The notes beneath the pieces were generated by a model that was not told the origin of the DNA, searched no databases, and saw nothing but the letters and a program-made list of their open reading frames with translations. A DNA stretch of 64,000 bases from Pseudoalteromonas viridis (GTDB taxonomy: Bacteria > Pseudomonadota > Gammaproteobacteria > Enterobacterales > Alteromonadaceae): positions 2,418,001-2,482,000 of the forward strand of contig NZ_CP072425.1 of NCBI RefSeq assembly GCF_017742995.1. The letters run 5' to 3'. The position numbers and the translations under genes were made by a program. Every line of letters begins with the position of its first letter. Position 1 is the stretch's first letter. Positions 55,662 through 63,458 of this stretch are shown piece by piece.

Positions 55662-56383
55662 TGCATTTCCTGCTGAAGTGGTTTGGCATTGAGCTTGTAG
55701 CCCACGCCCCACACGGTTTCTATGATGGTGTGTTCGGTGATCTGCTCAAACTTATTGCGAATGCGATTGATATGGGAGTTAACTGTGTGCTCATAGCCGA
55801 GATGATCATAGCCCCAGACTGACTCCAGCAGCTGAGCCCGGGAAAACACCTGATTGGGATGACGGGCAAAAAACAACACTAAATCAAATTCCGTGGCAGT
55901 CAGGTCCACCGGCGTTTGTTTGAGTGTCAGCTCATGAAAATGCGGATCAATTTGCAACTGACCAATTACCACCGGGCTGGCTGTGGTTGCCGTTTGTGGT
56001 TGTGGCTCGTGCAGTAGTTTGATGTGCCTGAGCTGAGCCTTCACTCTGGCCTGAAACTCTCTGTAACTAAATGGTTTGCAGATGTAATCGTCGGCGCCCA
56101 TTTCGAGGCCAATGATGCGGTCCATTTCACTGCTTTTTGAGGTCATCATGATCACACTGATTTTGGGGTAACGGGTTTTAATCTCCCGACACAGTGTCAG
56201 GCCGTCGACTTCAGGCAGCATAATATCGAGTATCACAATGGCATAATGCTGGTGGGTCAGTTGTGGCATAACCTTGTCTCCACTTCCAAGGTGATCAACG
56301 TCGAGATCTAACTCGTTCAGATGAACGCGTAGCAGATCGGCAATATCGGCATCGTCTTCAACGATAAGCACTTTTTGCTGCAT
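55658..56383 (-). CDS. OmpR-family response regulator
   Basis: This 241-residue protein has a receiver domain with phospho-acceptor D53 (VILDIMLPE) and acidic EDD at 9-11. A winged-helix DNA-binding domain has VDLTATEFDLVLFFARHPNQ and VNSHINRIRNKFE. The start at 56383 follows GGAGACC. It is paired with the overlapping kinase and lies downstream of the spondin genes. Confidence 0.93.
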   Translation of the reverse strand: MQQKVLIVEDDADIADLLRVHLNELDLDVDHLGSGDKVMPQLTHQHYAIVILDIMLPEVDGLTLCREIKTRYPKISVIMMTSKSSEMDRIIGLEMGADDYICKPFSYREFQARVKAQLRHIKLLHEPQPQTATTASPVVIGQLQIDPHFHELTLKQTPVDLTATEFDLVLFFARHPNQVFSRAQLLESVWGYDHLGYEHTVNSHINRIRNKFEQITEHTIIETVWGVGYKLNAKPLQQEMQ

Positions 56384-56459
56384 AGCAGGTCTCCGCACCG
56401 GTATGGATTACCGGCTGTTGTTGCTCCGTCACCACAACGGTCACGGAGCGGCTCGGAGA

Positions 56460-57257
56460 CTACTTGGTTCTGGTTATGGTAACCGTCATCAATGGGTTGT
56501 CGAATTTATGGCTGTTCGTCAGTACCGACGTTGCCAGCCCATCGTCCACGCCAACCACACCCGGGTGCATGGCTACCTTGTTTAACGCTTCTCTTTCAGC
56601 ACTAAACCCTGTGCCACCATCAGCCGGACCAGGGATCGTACCTTGAGCTTCACTATTGGCTTCTGTGCCTGCGTCATAGGCATGTGTCGTGTAGGTCATC
56701 GCCTGACCCACAGTCATTGCAGACACATCCAAAGCATTAAGACCGGTAAAGCCGTCGTTTGTATTCACCATCATGGAAATCAATGACAACTTTTGTCCAT
56801 CCAGGGAGTCATGGGTCAGGGTCAGCTGGGTTTTTTGCCCCGGCGCTAAAGGCGCCGCAGCAGAGGTCTGGCTTTGCACTACATCCAGTGCGAGCAAACC
56901 ACTGTTGTCGCCACCTTCAGCCAGTACTTCTAATGCATCGCTTGCAGGGGTGCCCAGTTGCCAGAACTGTCCTTCCTGATGCAGCGCTACAGCAATGGGA
57001 GACAGCGGCTGAGCGTAAGTCAGATTCGTTGCTGTGATCATTAACTCCACAGTGGTTGGCGTGGGGTCGGTCGGATCCGTTGGATCAGTTGGGTCAGTTG
57101 GAGCCGGGTCCGCAGGATCTGGATCAGCAGGAGCCGGCTCATCAACCATGCTCATATCATCATCGGGCATTGTGATTGGCATGTTATCGTCGTTATCGCT
57201 GCCACAGGCGGCCAGTACTAAGCAAGCCGCAGGCAGGGTGAGTCTGAATAATTTCAT
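56460..57257 (-). CDS. Spondin-domain lipoprotein
   Basis: This 265-residue protein has a lipobox (LVLAAC, Cys18) and a Pro/Asp/Thr-rich linker with DPT repeats (about 38-66). A spondin-N-like domain follows: VELMITATNLTYAQPLSPIA, LSLISMMVNTNDGFTGLNAL and YDAGTEANSEAQG. It is probably anchored at the cell surface. The neighbour at 57268-57969 is a paralogue without the linker. The ligand is unknown. Confidence 0.82.
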   Translation of the reverse strand: MKLFRLTLPAACLVLAACGSDNDDNMPITMPDDDMSMVDEPAPADPDPADPAPTDPTDPTDPTDPTPTTVELMITATNLTYAQPLSPIAVALHQEGQFWQLGTPASDALEVLAEGGDNSGLLALDVVQSQTSAAAPLAPGQKTQLTLTHDSLDGQKLSLISMMVNTNDGFTGLNALDVSAMTVGQAMTYTTHAYDAGTEANSEAQGTIPGPADGGTGFSAEREALNKVAMHPGVVGVDDGLATSVLTNSHKFDNPLMTVTITRTK

Positions 57258-57267
57258 GGCAGGCCCC

Positions 57268-57969
57268 TTACTTAACGGTTACGGTAACTTTGGCAACGGG
57301 GTTCAACCAGCGATGGACCGTATTGTGCAGGTCGCTTTTTCCACCGATCTGTTCATCATCGCCCAGATTTCCGCGATGAATATGTACGTTTGTATTTTCT
57401 TCCATCTCTGTCACGCCCATACCCTGAGTACCTGGTGCAACGCCAGGCGATGCGGGTATCCCTGGTGTGCCCGGCGCGCCGGAACCTTCTACAACCAACT
57501 CATTATTCGCTTCAGTACCTGCATCATAGGCATTCAGGTAGATATGATATGTGCCTGGTGCAGTAGGGATAGGCCAGCTGTTCAGACCAACAAAGCCATC
57601 ATTGGTGGGTAGCATCATGGCCACAATAGATAAGCGGTCATTACCTGCGTCGGTTTCCAGGCTGGTCATGGTCGAGGTTACCGGTGCGAGTAAACCACCA
57701 GCCGGGTTTTCCATGGTGTTCGCATTAATGCCTGTGAGTATTTCGCTCAAGCCAGTCAATGATCCGCCTTCTGCCATAGCGGTAAGTGCGCTTGAGGCTT
57801 TTTCGCCAGCCTGAAACAACATGGCGTCGCTGGTATGCGCGGTCACCAGTAAAGGGGTAAAGTAGATCCCCTGTGTCAGATTGGTTACTTTCACATCAAG
57901 TGATGCAGCGCTGACTGTACCGGATGTCAATAAAATACCTGTGATGAAGGGGATGATGCGTGTTTTCAT
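57268..57969 (-). CDS. Secreted spondin-domain protein
   Basis: This 233-residue protein has a signal peptide (cleaved after TVSAA) and a spondin-N domain. It shares VTNLTQGIYFTPLLV, LSIVAMMLPTNDGFVGLN and YDAGTEANNELV with its downstream paralogue. A Gly/Pro-rich loop (GAPGTPGIPASPGVAPGTQG) follows the domain. It is first in an operon with the second spondin gene (10-nt gap) and the two-component pair, so it may be part of a surface-sensing unit. Confidence 0.82.
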   Translation of the reverse strand: MKTRIIPFITGILLTSGTVSAASLDVKVTNLTQGIYFTPLLVTAHTSDAMLFQAGEKASSALTAMAEGGSLTGLSEILTGINANTMENPAGGLLAPVTSTMTSLETDAGNDRLSIVAMMLPTNDGFVGLNSWPIPTAPGTYHIYLNAYDAGTEANNELVVEGSGAPGTPGIPASPGVAPGTQGMGVTEMEENTNVHIHRGNLGDDEQIGGKSDLHNTVHRWLNPVAKVTVTVK

Positions 57970-58219
57970 AATTTACTCTTGTTGTTTGGATTTGACCCTG
58001 ACAAGCATGCAGGTAAATTATTGAGGAAGGCTCGCGTATTTATCACGAAATCATCACAAGAGCGTGACGTTTTATTCCCGGGTATTGTTTCTTGCCAAAA
58101 CGAGCCAGTGTAAGACTCTGCTCTTTTGAGTTTTCAGCGAGTTTTTTTCACTCAGCTGTTAAAGAGTGGTCCTGAGTAGCCAGAGACATAAAGTGAGTCA
58201 GGCTCTGGCTGGTGTGTGG

Positions 58220-58594
58220 TTAAAGTGTGATGGTGTTACTTAAATCATAATATTCGGACTTCCACTGTGCGCTGTAAGTCTTGCTGCCGGTGTGTTGGTA
58301 GACACCGATGACATTGGCAGCGTTAAAAGTGTCGTCTTCAATAAAAAATAAGGTGCAGGTTTTGCCGGTGCCGAATTTGCCTGCCGAGACATGGTAAAGC
58401 CGGTAGGTCTTGCCTTTCTCCTGAATATCGCTCACATAAATGTCGGTGACAATGCCCGTTACTGTGGGGCCGGTCCAGCTGGTCATCTTGTCAATGTCGT
58501 TCAGGCACTGGCTTACCTGTGTTTTATTTTGATCATCAAAAACCCCGTTGATCCATTCTTCAGCATGTTTTCTTCCGCCTCTGACTTCCATCAT
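58220..58594 (-). CDS. Hypothetical protein next to a double-glycine peptide gene
   Basis: This 124-residue soluble protein has a strong ribosome site (AGGAGCGAT). It contains WINGVFDDQNKTQVSQCLND, VTGIVTDIYVSDIQEKGKTY and CTLFFIEDDTF, suggesting a small mixed alpha-beta or beta-barrel domain. It is on the same strand as, and about 210 nt downstream of, the RiPP-like precursor at 58808-58969, so the two may form a unit. I recognise no family. Confidence 0.62.
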   Translation of the reverse strand: MMEVRGGRKHAEEWINGVFDDQNKTQVSQCLNDIDKMTSWTGPTVTGIVTDIYVSDIQEKGKTYRLYHVSAGKFGTGKTCTLFFIEDDTFNAANVIGVYQHTGSKTYSAQWKSEYYDLSNTITL

Positions 58595-58807
58595 ATCGCT
58601 CCTGTTTAGGTTGAATTCAGGGTTACAATACTGGATCTACACGGGCATGAATCGGGGTAACAGCGCAGCTAGTCGGTGATATCGTGTTTACGAAAACTGC
58701 AGACGTCATTCTATCTGGTCGGGCAGGGAAAGCTCAGTGCATGGAGTGATGATGTACAAGCCCGCTCAGCGAAAGTCAATTCAGCGGGCAAGGGCTTTAT
58801 CGGGTGC

Positions 58808-58969
58808 TTAGCACGCCCGCGATGTTAGTGTGCCCGGACAGCGAGCATCTGACCAACAGTAGTAAGTTTTTTCTACACCACCGGCTACTTGGGGTGTCAT
58901 GTTTGCAGGTACGCCTGCTTTGTCGTTAGATAGGGCTTTCAATGGTTTCTTTTTCAGTTTTAGTAACAT
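58808..58969 (-). CDS. Putative RiPP-type precursor peptide, second member
   Basis: This 53-residue peptide has a strong ribosome site (AAAGGAG, 8 nt before the ATG). It begins MLLKLKKKPLKALS and has TPQVAGG at 25-31, matching the peptide at 36-194 without a gap. The tail has three cysteines (C38, C44, C53) and CPGT. The core otherwise differs. This is a conserved-leader, variable-core pair in the same genome. No modifying enzyme is in the window. The annotated function is unknown; a peptide secreted after double-glycine cleavage is my inference. Confidence 0.74.
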   Translation of the reverse strand: MLLKLKKKPLKALSNDKAGVPANMTPQVAGGVEKTYYCWSDARCPGTLTSRAC

Positions 58970-59304
58970 AGTTATCTCCTTTGGTTGTTACATTAACTAA
59001 CCTAGCACAGGCCAAAAGTAAAAATAAAGTAAAATATTCCCTTTAATCTAAAGAGAATGACTAGGCTATTTCACCACAACGATCCCAAAACGACATTCTG
59101 CCAGGCTTGACGGTCATAACAACGGCGTCAACGTGATGGATATTGTTTATGGTTGCGATGGTTGCGATGGTTGCAATGGCTGGGTAAGGCACAAAGAAAA
59201 TGGCGTGTTCTGGAACTTTAGATCAAGTGAACAGAGAGCAGCTCAGTGCTCTGGTGCACACAAGGATGTAAAGCCACCCTTGTGCAACTTTGCGTGCGTG
59301 GGGC
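58970..59304. other. Upstream region of the peptide gene
   Basis: It is AT-rich near 58985-59055, the likely promoter of the peptide gene. It also contains short GGTTGCGAT repeats at 59152-59175. A plus-strand open frame there is repeat-driven and not called. Confidence 0.45.
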
Positions 59305-59667
59305 TTAGTCGTGCAGTAGCAGTTGCTCCAGGTCGCGGTGCAGTACGTCGTCGTCTCCCAGGTTCAGCTCAATCAGGCGCTTGAGGTGGGTCACACTGTC
59401 CAAATCTATCTGATTGCAGTGCACGCCAAGGTGGCCTTCTTCTATATGACGAACCTGAACCTCCATAGCGATTTGAATATCGCTTTGCGGTAAGGCAAAG
59501 CGCAAACTGGCTGGCTCATCTTTGAGGGGCACATACCCCACAGGTAACGTCAGCAGGGCGCCATTGAGTGAAAGGTCAATCACTTCGCATTTGTAGTCGC
59601 CACTGGCCGTCATAAGCACGGCCGGGTTCGAAAACAGGACGCGTGAAAATCGTCTACGTTCTTTCAT
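59305..59667 (-). CDS. PilZ-domain protein
   Basis: This 120-residue single-domain c-di-GMP receptor has the two signature motifs, RRRFSR (residues 4-9) and DLSLNG (about 32-37). It could respond to c-di-GMP in motility or surface behaviour. It lies upstream of no obvious partner; ettA is transcribed separately, towards it. Confidence 0.85.
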   Translation of the reverse strand: MKERRRFSRVLFSNPAVLMTASGDYKCEVIDLSLNGALLTLPVGYVPLKDEPASLRFALPQSDIQIAMEVQVRHIEEGHLGVHCNQIDLDSVTHLKRLIELNLGDDDVLHRDLEQLLLHD

Positions 59668-59754
59668 CTGTATTCTCTTAGCTTGTTTCTTATAGCTTAG
59701 CCAGTTTTTTGCTGTCTCTCCACTTTGCAGAGCAAAATTCAGTTCAGAGCAGGT

Positions 59755-59784
59755 ATAAAAAAGCCCCGAAAATCAGGGCTTTTA
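59755..59784 (-). terminator. Rho-independent terminator of ettA
   Basis: On the minus strand AAAAGCCC and GGGCTTTT form the stem and a run of Ts follows, just past the ettA stop. Confidence 0.85.
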
Positions 59785-59801
59785 TCTGGCGTTATCGGTG
59801 A

Positions 59802-61466
59802 TTAACCAATTTTCTTGTATTTAATACGCTTTGGTTCAGCGGCTTCGGCGCCATAGGTCTTTTTCAGCCACTCTTCGTATTCAGTGTAGTTACCGTCGAA
59901 GAAGTTCACCTGACCTTCGTCACGGTAGTCCAGAATGTGTGTCGCGATCCGGTCGAGGAACCAACGGTCGTGCGAGATACACATAACGCAGCCCGGGAAT
60001 TCCAGAATGGCGTTTTCCAGTGCTCGAAGAGTTTCTACATCCAGGTCATTGGTAGGCTCATCCAGCAGGATCACGTTACCACCTGCTTTTAGCAGCTTAG
60101 CCAGGTGCAATCGGTTACGCTCACCACCGGAAAGCTCTTTTACGAACTTCTGCTGATCGTTGCCCTTAAAGTTAAAGCGGCCCACATACGCACGGCTTGG
60201 TACTTCAAAGTTACCAATTTTCAGAATGTCCTGACCATCAGACACTTCCTGGAATACGGTATTATTGCCGTCCATGTCATCACGGAACTGCTCCACGGTG
60301 GCCAGCTGCACGGTCTCGCCCAGCACAATCTCACCGCTGTCTGGCTGATGCTCACCACTGAGCATTCTGAACAGGGTAGATTTACCCGCGCCGTTGGCAC
60401 CGATAATGCCGACGATTGCGCCTTTAGGCACAGAGAAGCTTAAGTTGTCAATCAGCATGCGATCGCCAAAGCTCTTGGTCAGATTATTGACTTCAATAAC
60501 CTGATCGCCCAGACGCGGACCAGGTGGAATAAACAGCTCGTTGGTTTCGTTACGCTTCTGGTAGTCCGTTTGTTGCAGCTCACTGAACTGTGCCATACGG
60601 GCCTTGGATTTAGCCTGGCGGCCTTTGGGATTAGAGCGCACCCATTCAAGTTCTTTTTCAATTGACTTCTGGCGGGCCTTTTCCGATTTCTCTTCTTGCT
60701 TCAGACGGGCATCTTTTTGCTCCAGCCATGAAGAGTAGTTACCTTCCCACGGAATACCATGGCCACGGTCCAGCTCCAGGATCCAGCCTGCCACGTTATC
60801 GAGGAAGTAACGGTCGTGGGTAATGGCAACCACAGTGCCTTCGTAATCGTGTAAGAAGCGCTCTAACCAGGCAACCGACTCGGCATCCAGGTGGTTGGTC
60901 GGTTCGTCCAGTAATAGCATGTCTGGCTTTTCAAGCAACAGACGACAAATGGCAACCCGGCGACGTTCACCCCCTGACAGGTGCTCAATTTTGGCATCCC
61001 ACTCTGGTAAACGCAGTGCATCGGCAGCGCGCTCCAGGGCGTTGTCCAGGTTATGGCCATCGTGTGCCTGGATAATGGCTTCCAGTTCGCCTTGCTCTTT
61101 GGCTAATGCATCAAAGTCGGCATCTTCCATTGCGTACTCAGCGTAAACTTCGTCCAGGCGGCTCAGTGCGCGTTTTACTTCACCCACTGCTTCTTCAATG
61201 GTTTCGCGCACGGTTTTGCTTTCATCCAGCACCGGCTCCTGCGGCAGGTAGCCAATTTTAGTGCCAGGTTGCGGACGTGCTTCCCCTTCAAACTCGGTAT
61301 CGACCCCGGCCATAATGCGTAACAGGGTTGATTTACCCGCACCGTTCAGACCGAGCACACCGATTTTGGCACCCGGGAAAAAGCACAGAGAAATATCTTT
61401 TAGGATTGTGCGTTTGGGTGGCACTACTTTACTCACCCGCGACATTGTATAGATATATTGAGCCAT
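59802..61466 (-). CDS. ettA: Energy-dependent translational throttle protein EttA (ABC-F)
   Basis: This 554-residue soluble ABC-F ATPase binds the ribosomal E site and gates translation by ADP/ATP level. Two ABC domains each have Walker A (GLNGAGKST, GANGAGKST), the signature LSGGERRR or LSGGERNR, and Walker B LLLDEPTNHLD or LLDEPTNDLD. The linker between them contains the EttA arm (SNPKGRQAKSKARM). The start MAQYIYTMSRVSKV at 61466 matches E. coli EttA (555 residues). Confidence 0.96.
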   Translation of the reverse strand: MAQYIYTMSRVSKVVPPKRTILKDISLCFFPGAKIGVLGLNGAGKSTLLRIMAGVDTEFEGEARPQPGTKIGYLPQEPVLDESKTVRETIEEAVGEVKRALSRLDEVYAEYAMEDADFDALAKEQGELEAIIQAHDGHNLDNALERAADALRLPEWDAKIEHLSGGERRRVAICRLLLEKPDMLLLDEPTNHLDAESVAWLERFLHDYEGTVVAITHDRYFLDNVAGWILELDRGHGIPWEGNYSSWLEQKDARLKQEEKSEKARQKSIEKELEWVRSNPKGRQAKSKARMAQFSELQQTDYQKRNETNELFIPPGPRLGDQVIEVNNLTKSFGDRMLIDNLSFSVPKGAIVGIIGANGAGKSTLFRMLSGEHQPDSGEIVLGETVQLATVEQFRDDMDGNNTVFQEVSDGQDILKIGNFEVPSRAYVGRFNFKGNDQQKFVKELSGGERNRLHLAKLLKAGGNVILLDEPTNDLDVETLRALENAILEFPGCVMCISHDRWFLDRIATHILDYRDEGQVNFFDGNYTEYEEWLKKTYGAEAAEPKRIKYKKIG

Positions 61467-61999
61467 GAATTTTGCTTCTCTTTGTTTAGATGTGGTTATT
61501 TTAGTGAATGCGATGCATGGGGGCAATGTTTGTCTGGCATACAAGCCACTTTGTGAAGAATGCCCTGCTTAAATTTACAATTGTTAATGTCCTTTGCTTC
61601 TCTCAAGAACTGCAGTTAAGTTTCTATAGAGATCTTAGATGAATTTTAACTTTATAATTGTTAGGGCATTTTTGACCTGTTTAGCACCGAAGAAAAAGGT
61701 ATTATAGCCCTAAGCTTGATAAAGCTATGACATGGAGTTGTAAACATGTGATGCGGTTTTTGCATCAGCGCACTTTTCCTTCAATCCCTGCGCCAGCACA
61801 CTTATAACAGCGGATGTTACAGGGAGTGAGTGAACAACCTACCTGGTTCACTGACGGATCCGTTTAATTTAATGACCAGAAACATGAACAGTGACCGCTG
61901 TTGCTTGTGATTGCTTATCACATCAAGTGCACAATGCGAAGTCCTGCATACAGGGTGCTGTTTTGTCTGTCGAATGACTTCAAAAGTATAAGGAAAACG
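61467..61999. other. Intergenic region between ettA and the phage-like module
   Basis: These 533 nt include the divergent promoters and a GTGAAC...GTTCAC inverted repeat at 61832-61853, a possible operator. No gene or att-like duplication is visible. Confidence 0.45.
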
Positions 62000-62275
62000 A
62001 TGAAGCAATTTATACATGCAAAGCCGCGACTCACAGCGCAGCGAAAAACACCATTAGGTGCCGACATTCTGAGGTTTGCTCGCCATATCAGAGGCTATAC
62101 ACAGGCAGAATCGGCCGCGCACTATGGTGTTGAAGAGCGTACATTGAGACGTTGGGAAAACAAAGAGTACAGCCCCAGGTGGAACGACGTAGTCGGTCTG
62201 GTGGAGGATGTTTACTCGCTCGATATTCTAGAAGTAATAGGAAAGATCAATGATGATGACACAACCAACCATTAA
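62000..62275 (+). CDS. HTH regulator of the phage-like module
   Basis: This 91-residue protein has a helix-turn-helix of the Cro/CI-like type (AESAAHYGVEERTLRRWENK). The ATG at 62000 follows AAGGAAAACG, and the longer frame from 61901 is not needed. It overlaps the next gene by 26 nt, starting a compact plus-strand operon that leads to lysis and baseplate genes. It could be an activator of late genes. Confidence 0.75.
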   Translation: MKQFIHAKPRLTAQRKTPLGADILRFARHIRGYTQAESAAHYGVEERTLRRWENKEYSPRWNDVVGLVEDVYSLDILEVIGKINDDDTTNH

Positions 62276-62612
62276 GCAACTGCGCACCGCCTTGAAGCGC
62301 TGGGGTCGATTCTGGCGTGCCAAAGAGCTGGGTAAAGGGTTTAGCCGACAGGCTGTAACTGAGCGGATAGGGGATTCTGGTGCAGGCTACATCAGCAGCG
62401 ACATGATGACGGTGCCTGAAGAAATTGAAACTCTGACTCAGTGCATAGCCAGGCTGCGACCTGAGTGTATTCGGGCGCTGCGAGGCAAATACCTGGTTGA
62501 GGGGGATATTGCCCTGGTTGCCAAAACACTGGGGTTTGACTCCAAGCGGTCGATGGAGTTTTGGCTGGTAAAAGCAGAAAGAAGCTTGCTCCAGAGTTTA
62601 TGCCATCCATAA
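62250..62612 (+). CDS. Phage late-regulator-like protein (Q-like), tentative
   Basis: This 120-residue basic protein overlaps the preceding gene. The C-terminal half (LRPECIRALRGKYLVEGDIA, then VAKTLGFDSKRSMEFWLVKAE) looks like a sigma-region-4-type helix-turn-helix, as in phage antiterminator or late activator proteins. There is no direct evidence for function. The position before the endolysin fits a late regulator. Confidence 0.55.
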   Translation: MMMTQPTIKQLRTALKRWGRFWRAKELGKGFSRQAVTERIGDSGAGYISSDMMTVPEEIETLTQCIARLRPECIRALRGKYLVEGDIALVAKTLGFDSKRSMEFWLVKAERSLLQSLCHP

Positions 62613-62621
62613 GGAGCGAAT

Positions 62622-63041
62622 ATGACCATTATGAACACGGTTGAACAGTTAAAGAAGCATGAAGGGTTTCGCCGTTTCCCTTACTACTGCACAGCGGGCA
62701 AGCTGACCATAGGGTATGGCAGAAACCTGGAACAGAACGGCATTGCAGAGGAAGAAGCGGAACAGTTGCTGGCACAGGATGTGGCTAACGCACAGGCCGG
62801 TGTGCGGCGCCGCATAGACATTGTGCACTGTAATGAGGCCAGGCAGGCGGTACTGACCAATATGGCGTTTAATTTGGGGATGCAGGGATTGCTGGGCTTC
62901 AAAAAGATGCTTGAGGCAGTGCAAAGTGGCGATTTTGAGCGTGCTGCACTGGAAATGCTGGACAGCCGCTGGGCTCGCCAGGTGCCTGAGCGGGCGCAGG
63001 AGCTGGCTCAGCAAATGCTCAGTGGCCAGTGGCAGTCTTAA
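62622..63041 (+). CDS. Phage endolysin, T4-type lysozyme with E-C-T triad
   Basis: This 139-residue glycoside hydrolase 24 protein cleaves peptidoglycan. The catalytic pattern E14-8aa-C23-5aa-T29 (HEGFRRFPYYCTAGKLTIGYG) has Cys where T4 lysozyme has Asp20. A Cys there occurs naturally in related phage endolysins and is active in engineered T4 lysozyme. No signal-anchor is present, so a holin is needed. The ATG at 62622 follows AAGGAG. Confidence 0.9.
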   Translation: MTIMNTVEQLKKHEGFRRFPYYCTAGKLTIGYGRNLEQNGIAEEEAEQLLAQDVANAQAGVRRRIDIVHCNEARQAVLTNMAFNLGMQGLLGFKKMLEAVQSGDFERAALEMLDSRWARQVPERAQELAQQMLSGQWQS

Positions 63042-63080
63042 ATTGCTGGGGGTAACTATGAATGAGGAGGTGGCCAAACC

Positions 63081-63326
63081 ATGCAAGCCGATCAATGGCA
63101 AATGAAAAAGGAGCTGAATCTGGCTCATATCCTGACCACCATTGCATTAGTGGTGTCGGGCATTTTATATCTGAACGATCTGGATAAACGGATCACCACA
63201 AACTCACAGGAGCTGGCACATCTAAAGCAGATCCGCAAAGAGGACCAGAAGCGCATCGAAAAGCGTCTGGATTCTATCGACAAAAAGCTCGACGCCCTGT
63301 TGAGTGCAAAACGCAATAACGGCTAG
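63081..63326 (+). CDS. Small membrane/coiled-coil phage protein
   Basis: This 81-residue protein has a hydrophobic segment (about 14-31) and a long charged coiled coil (about 33-76, DLDKRITTNSQELAHLKQIR onward). It follows the endolysin and has AGGAGG upstream. It could be the holin or a spanin-like protein of the lysis cassette; the topology of one helix plus a coiled coil fits several such proteins. Confidence 0.65.
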   Translation: MQADQWQMKKELNLAHILTTIALVVSGILYLNDLDKRITTNSQELAHLKQIRKEDQKRIEKRLDSIDKKLDALLSAKRNNG

Positions 63327-63458
63327 CTAAGGGCACAGTCGATGCAGCACATCTGCATCAGGTTACACCGTCAAAGCAATCTGCCTCGTCCTTTTAATGA
63401 CTGAATTGACCTGAACAGTATTGTCCGGGCGGGACGATTTTGCCTGAGGAATTGATCT

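Noticed and set aside
59133..59384. Plus-strand frame of 83 codons with GCDGCDGC repeat
   Set aside because: The frame is opened by a short GGTTGCGAT repeat, runs antisense into the PilZ gene, and has no ribosome site.
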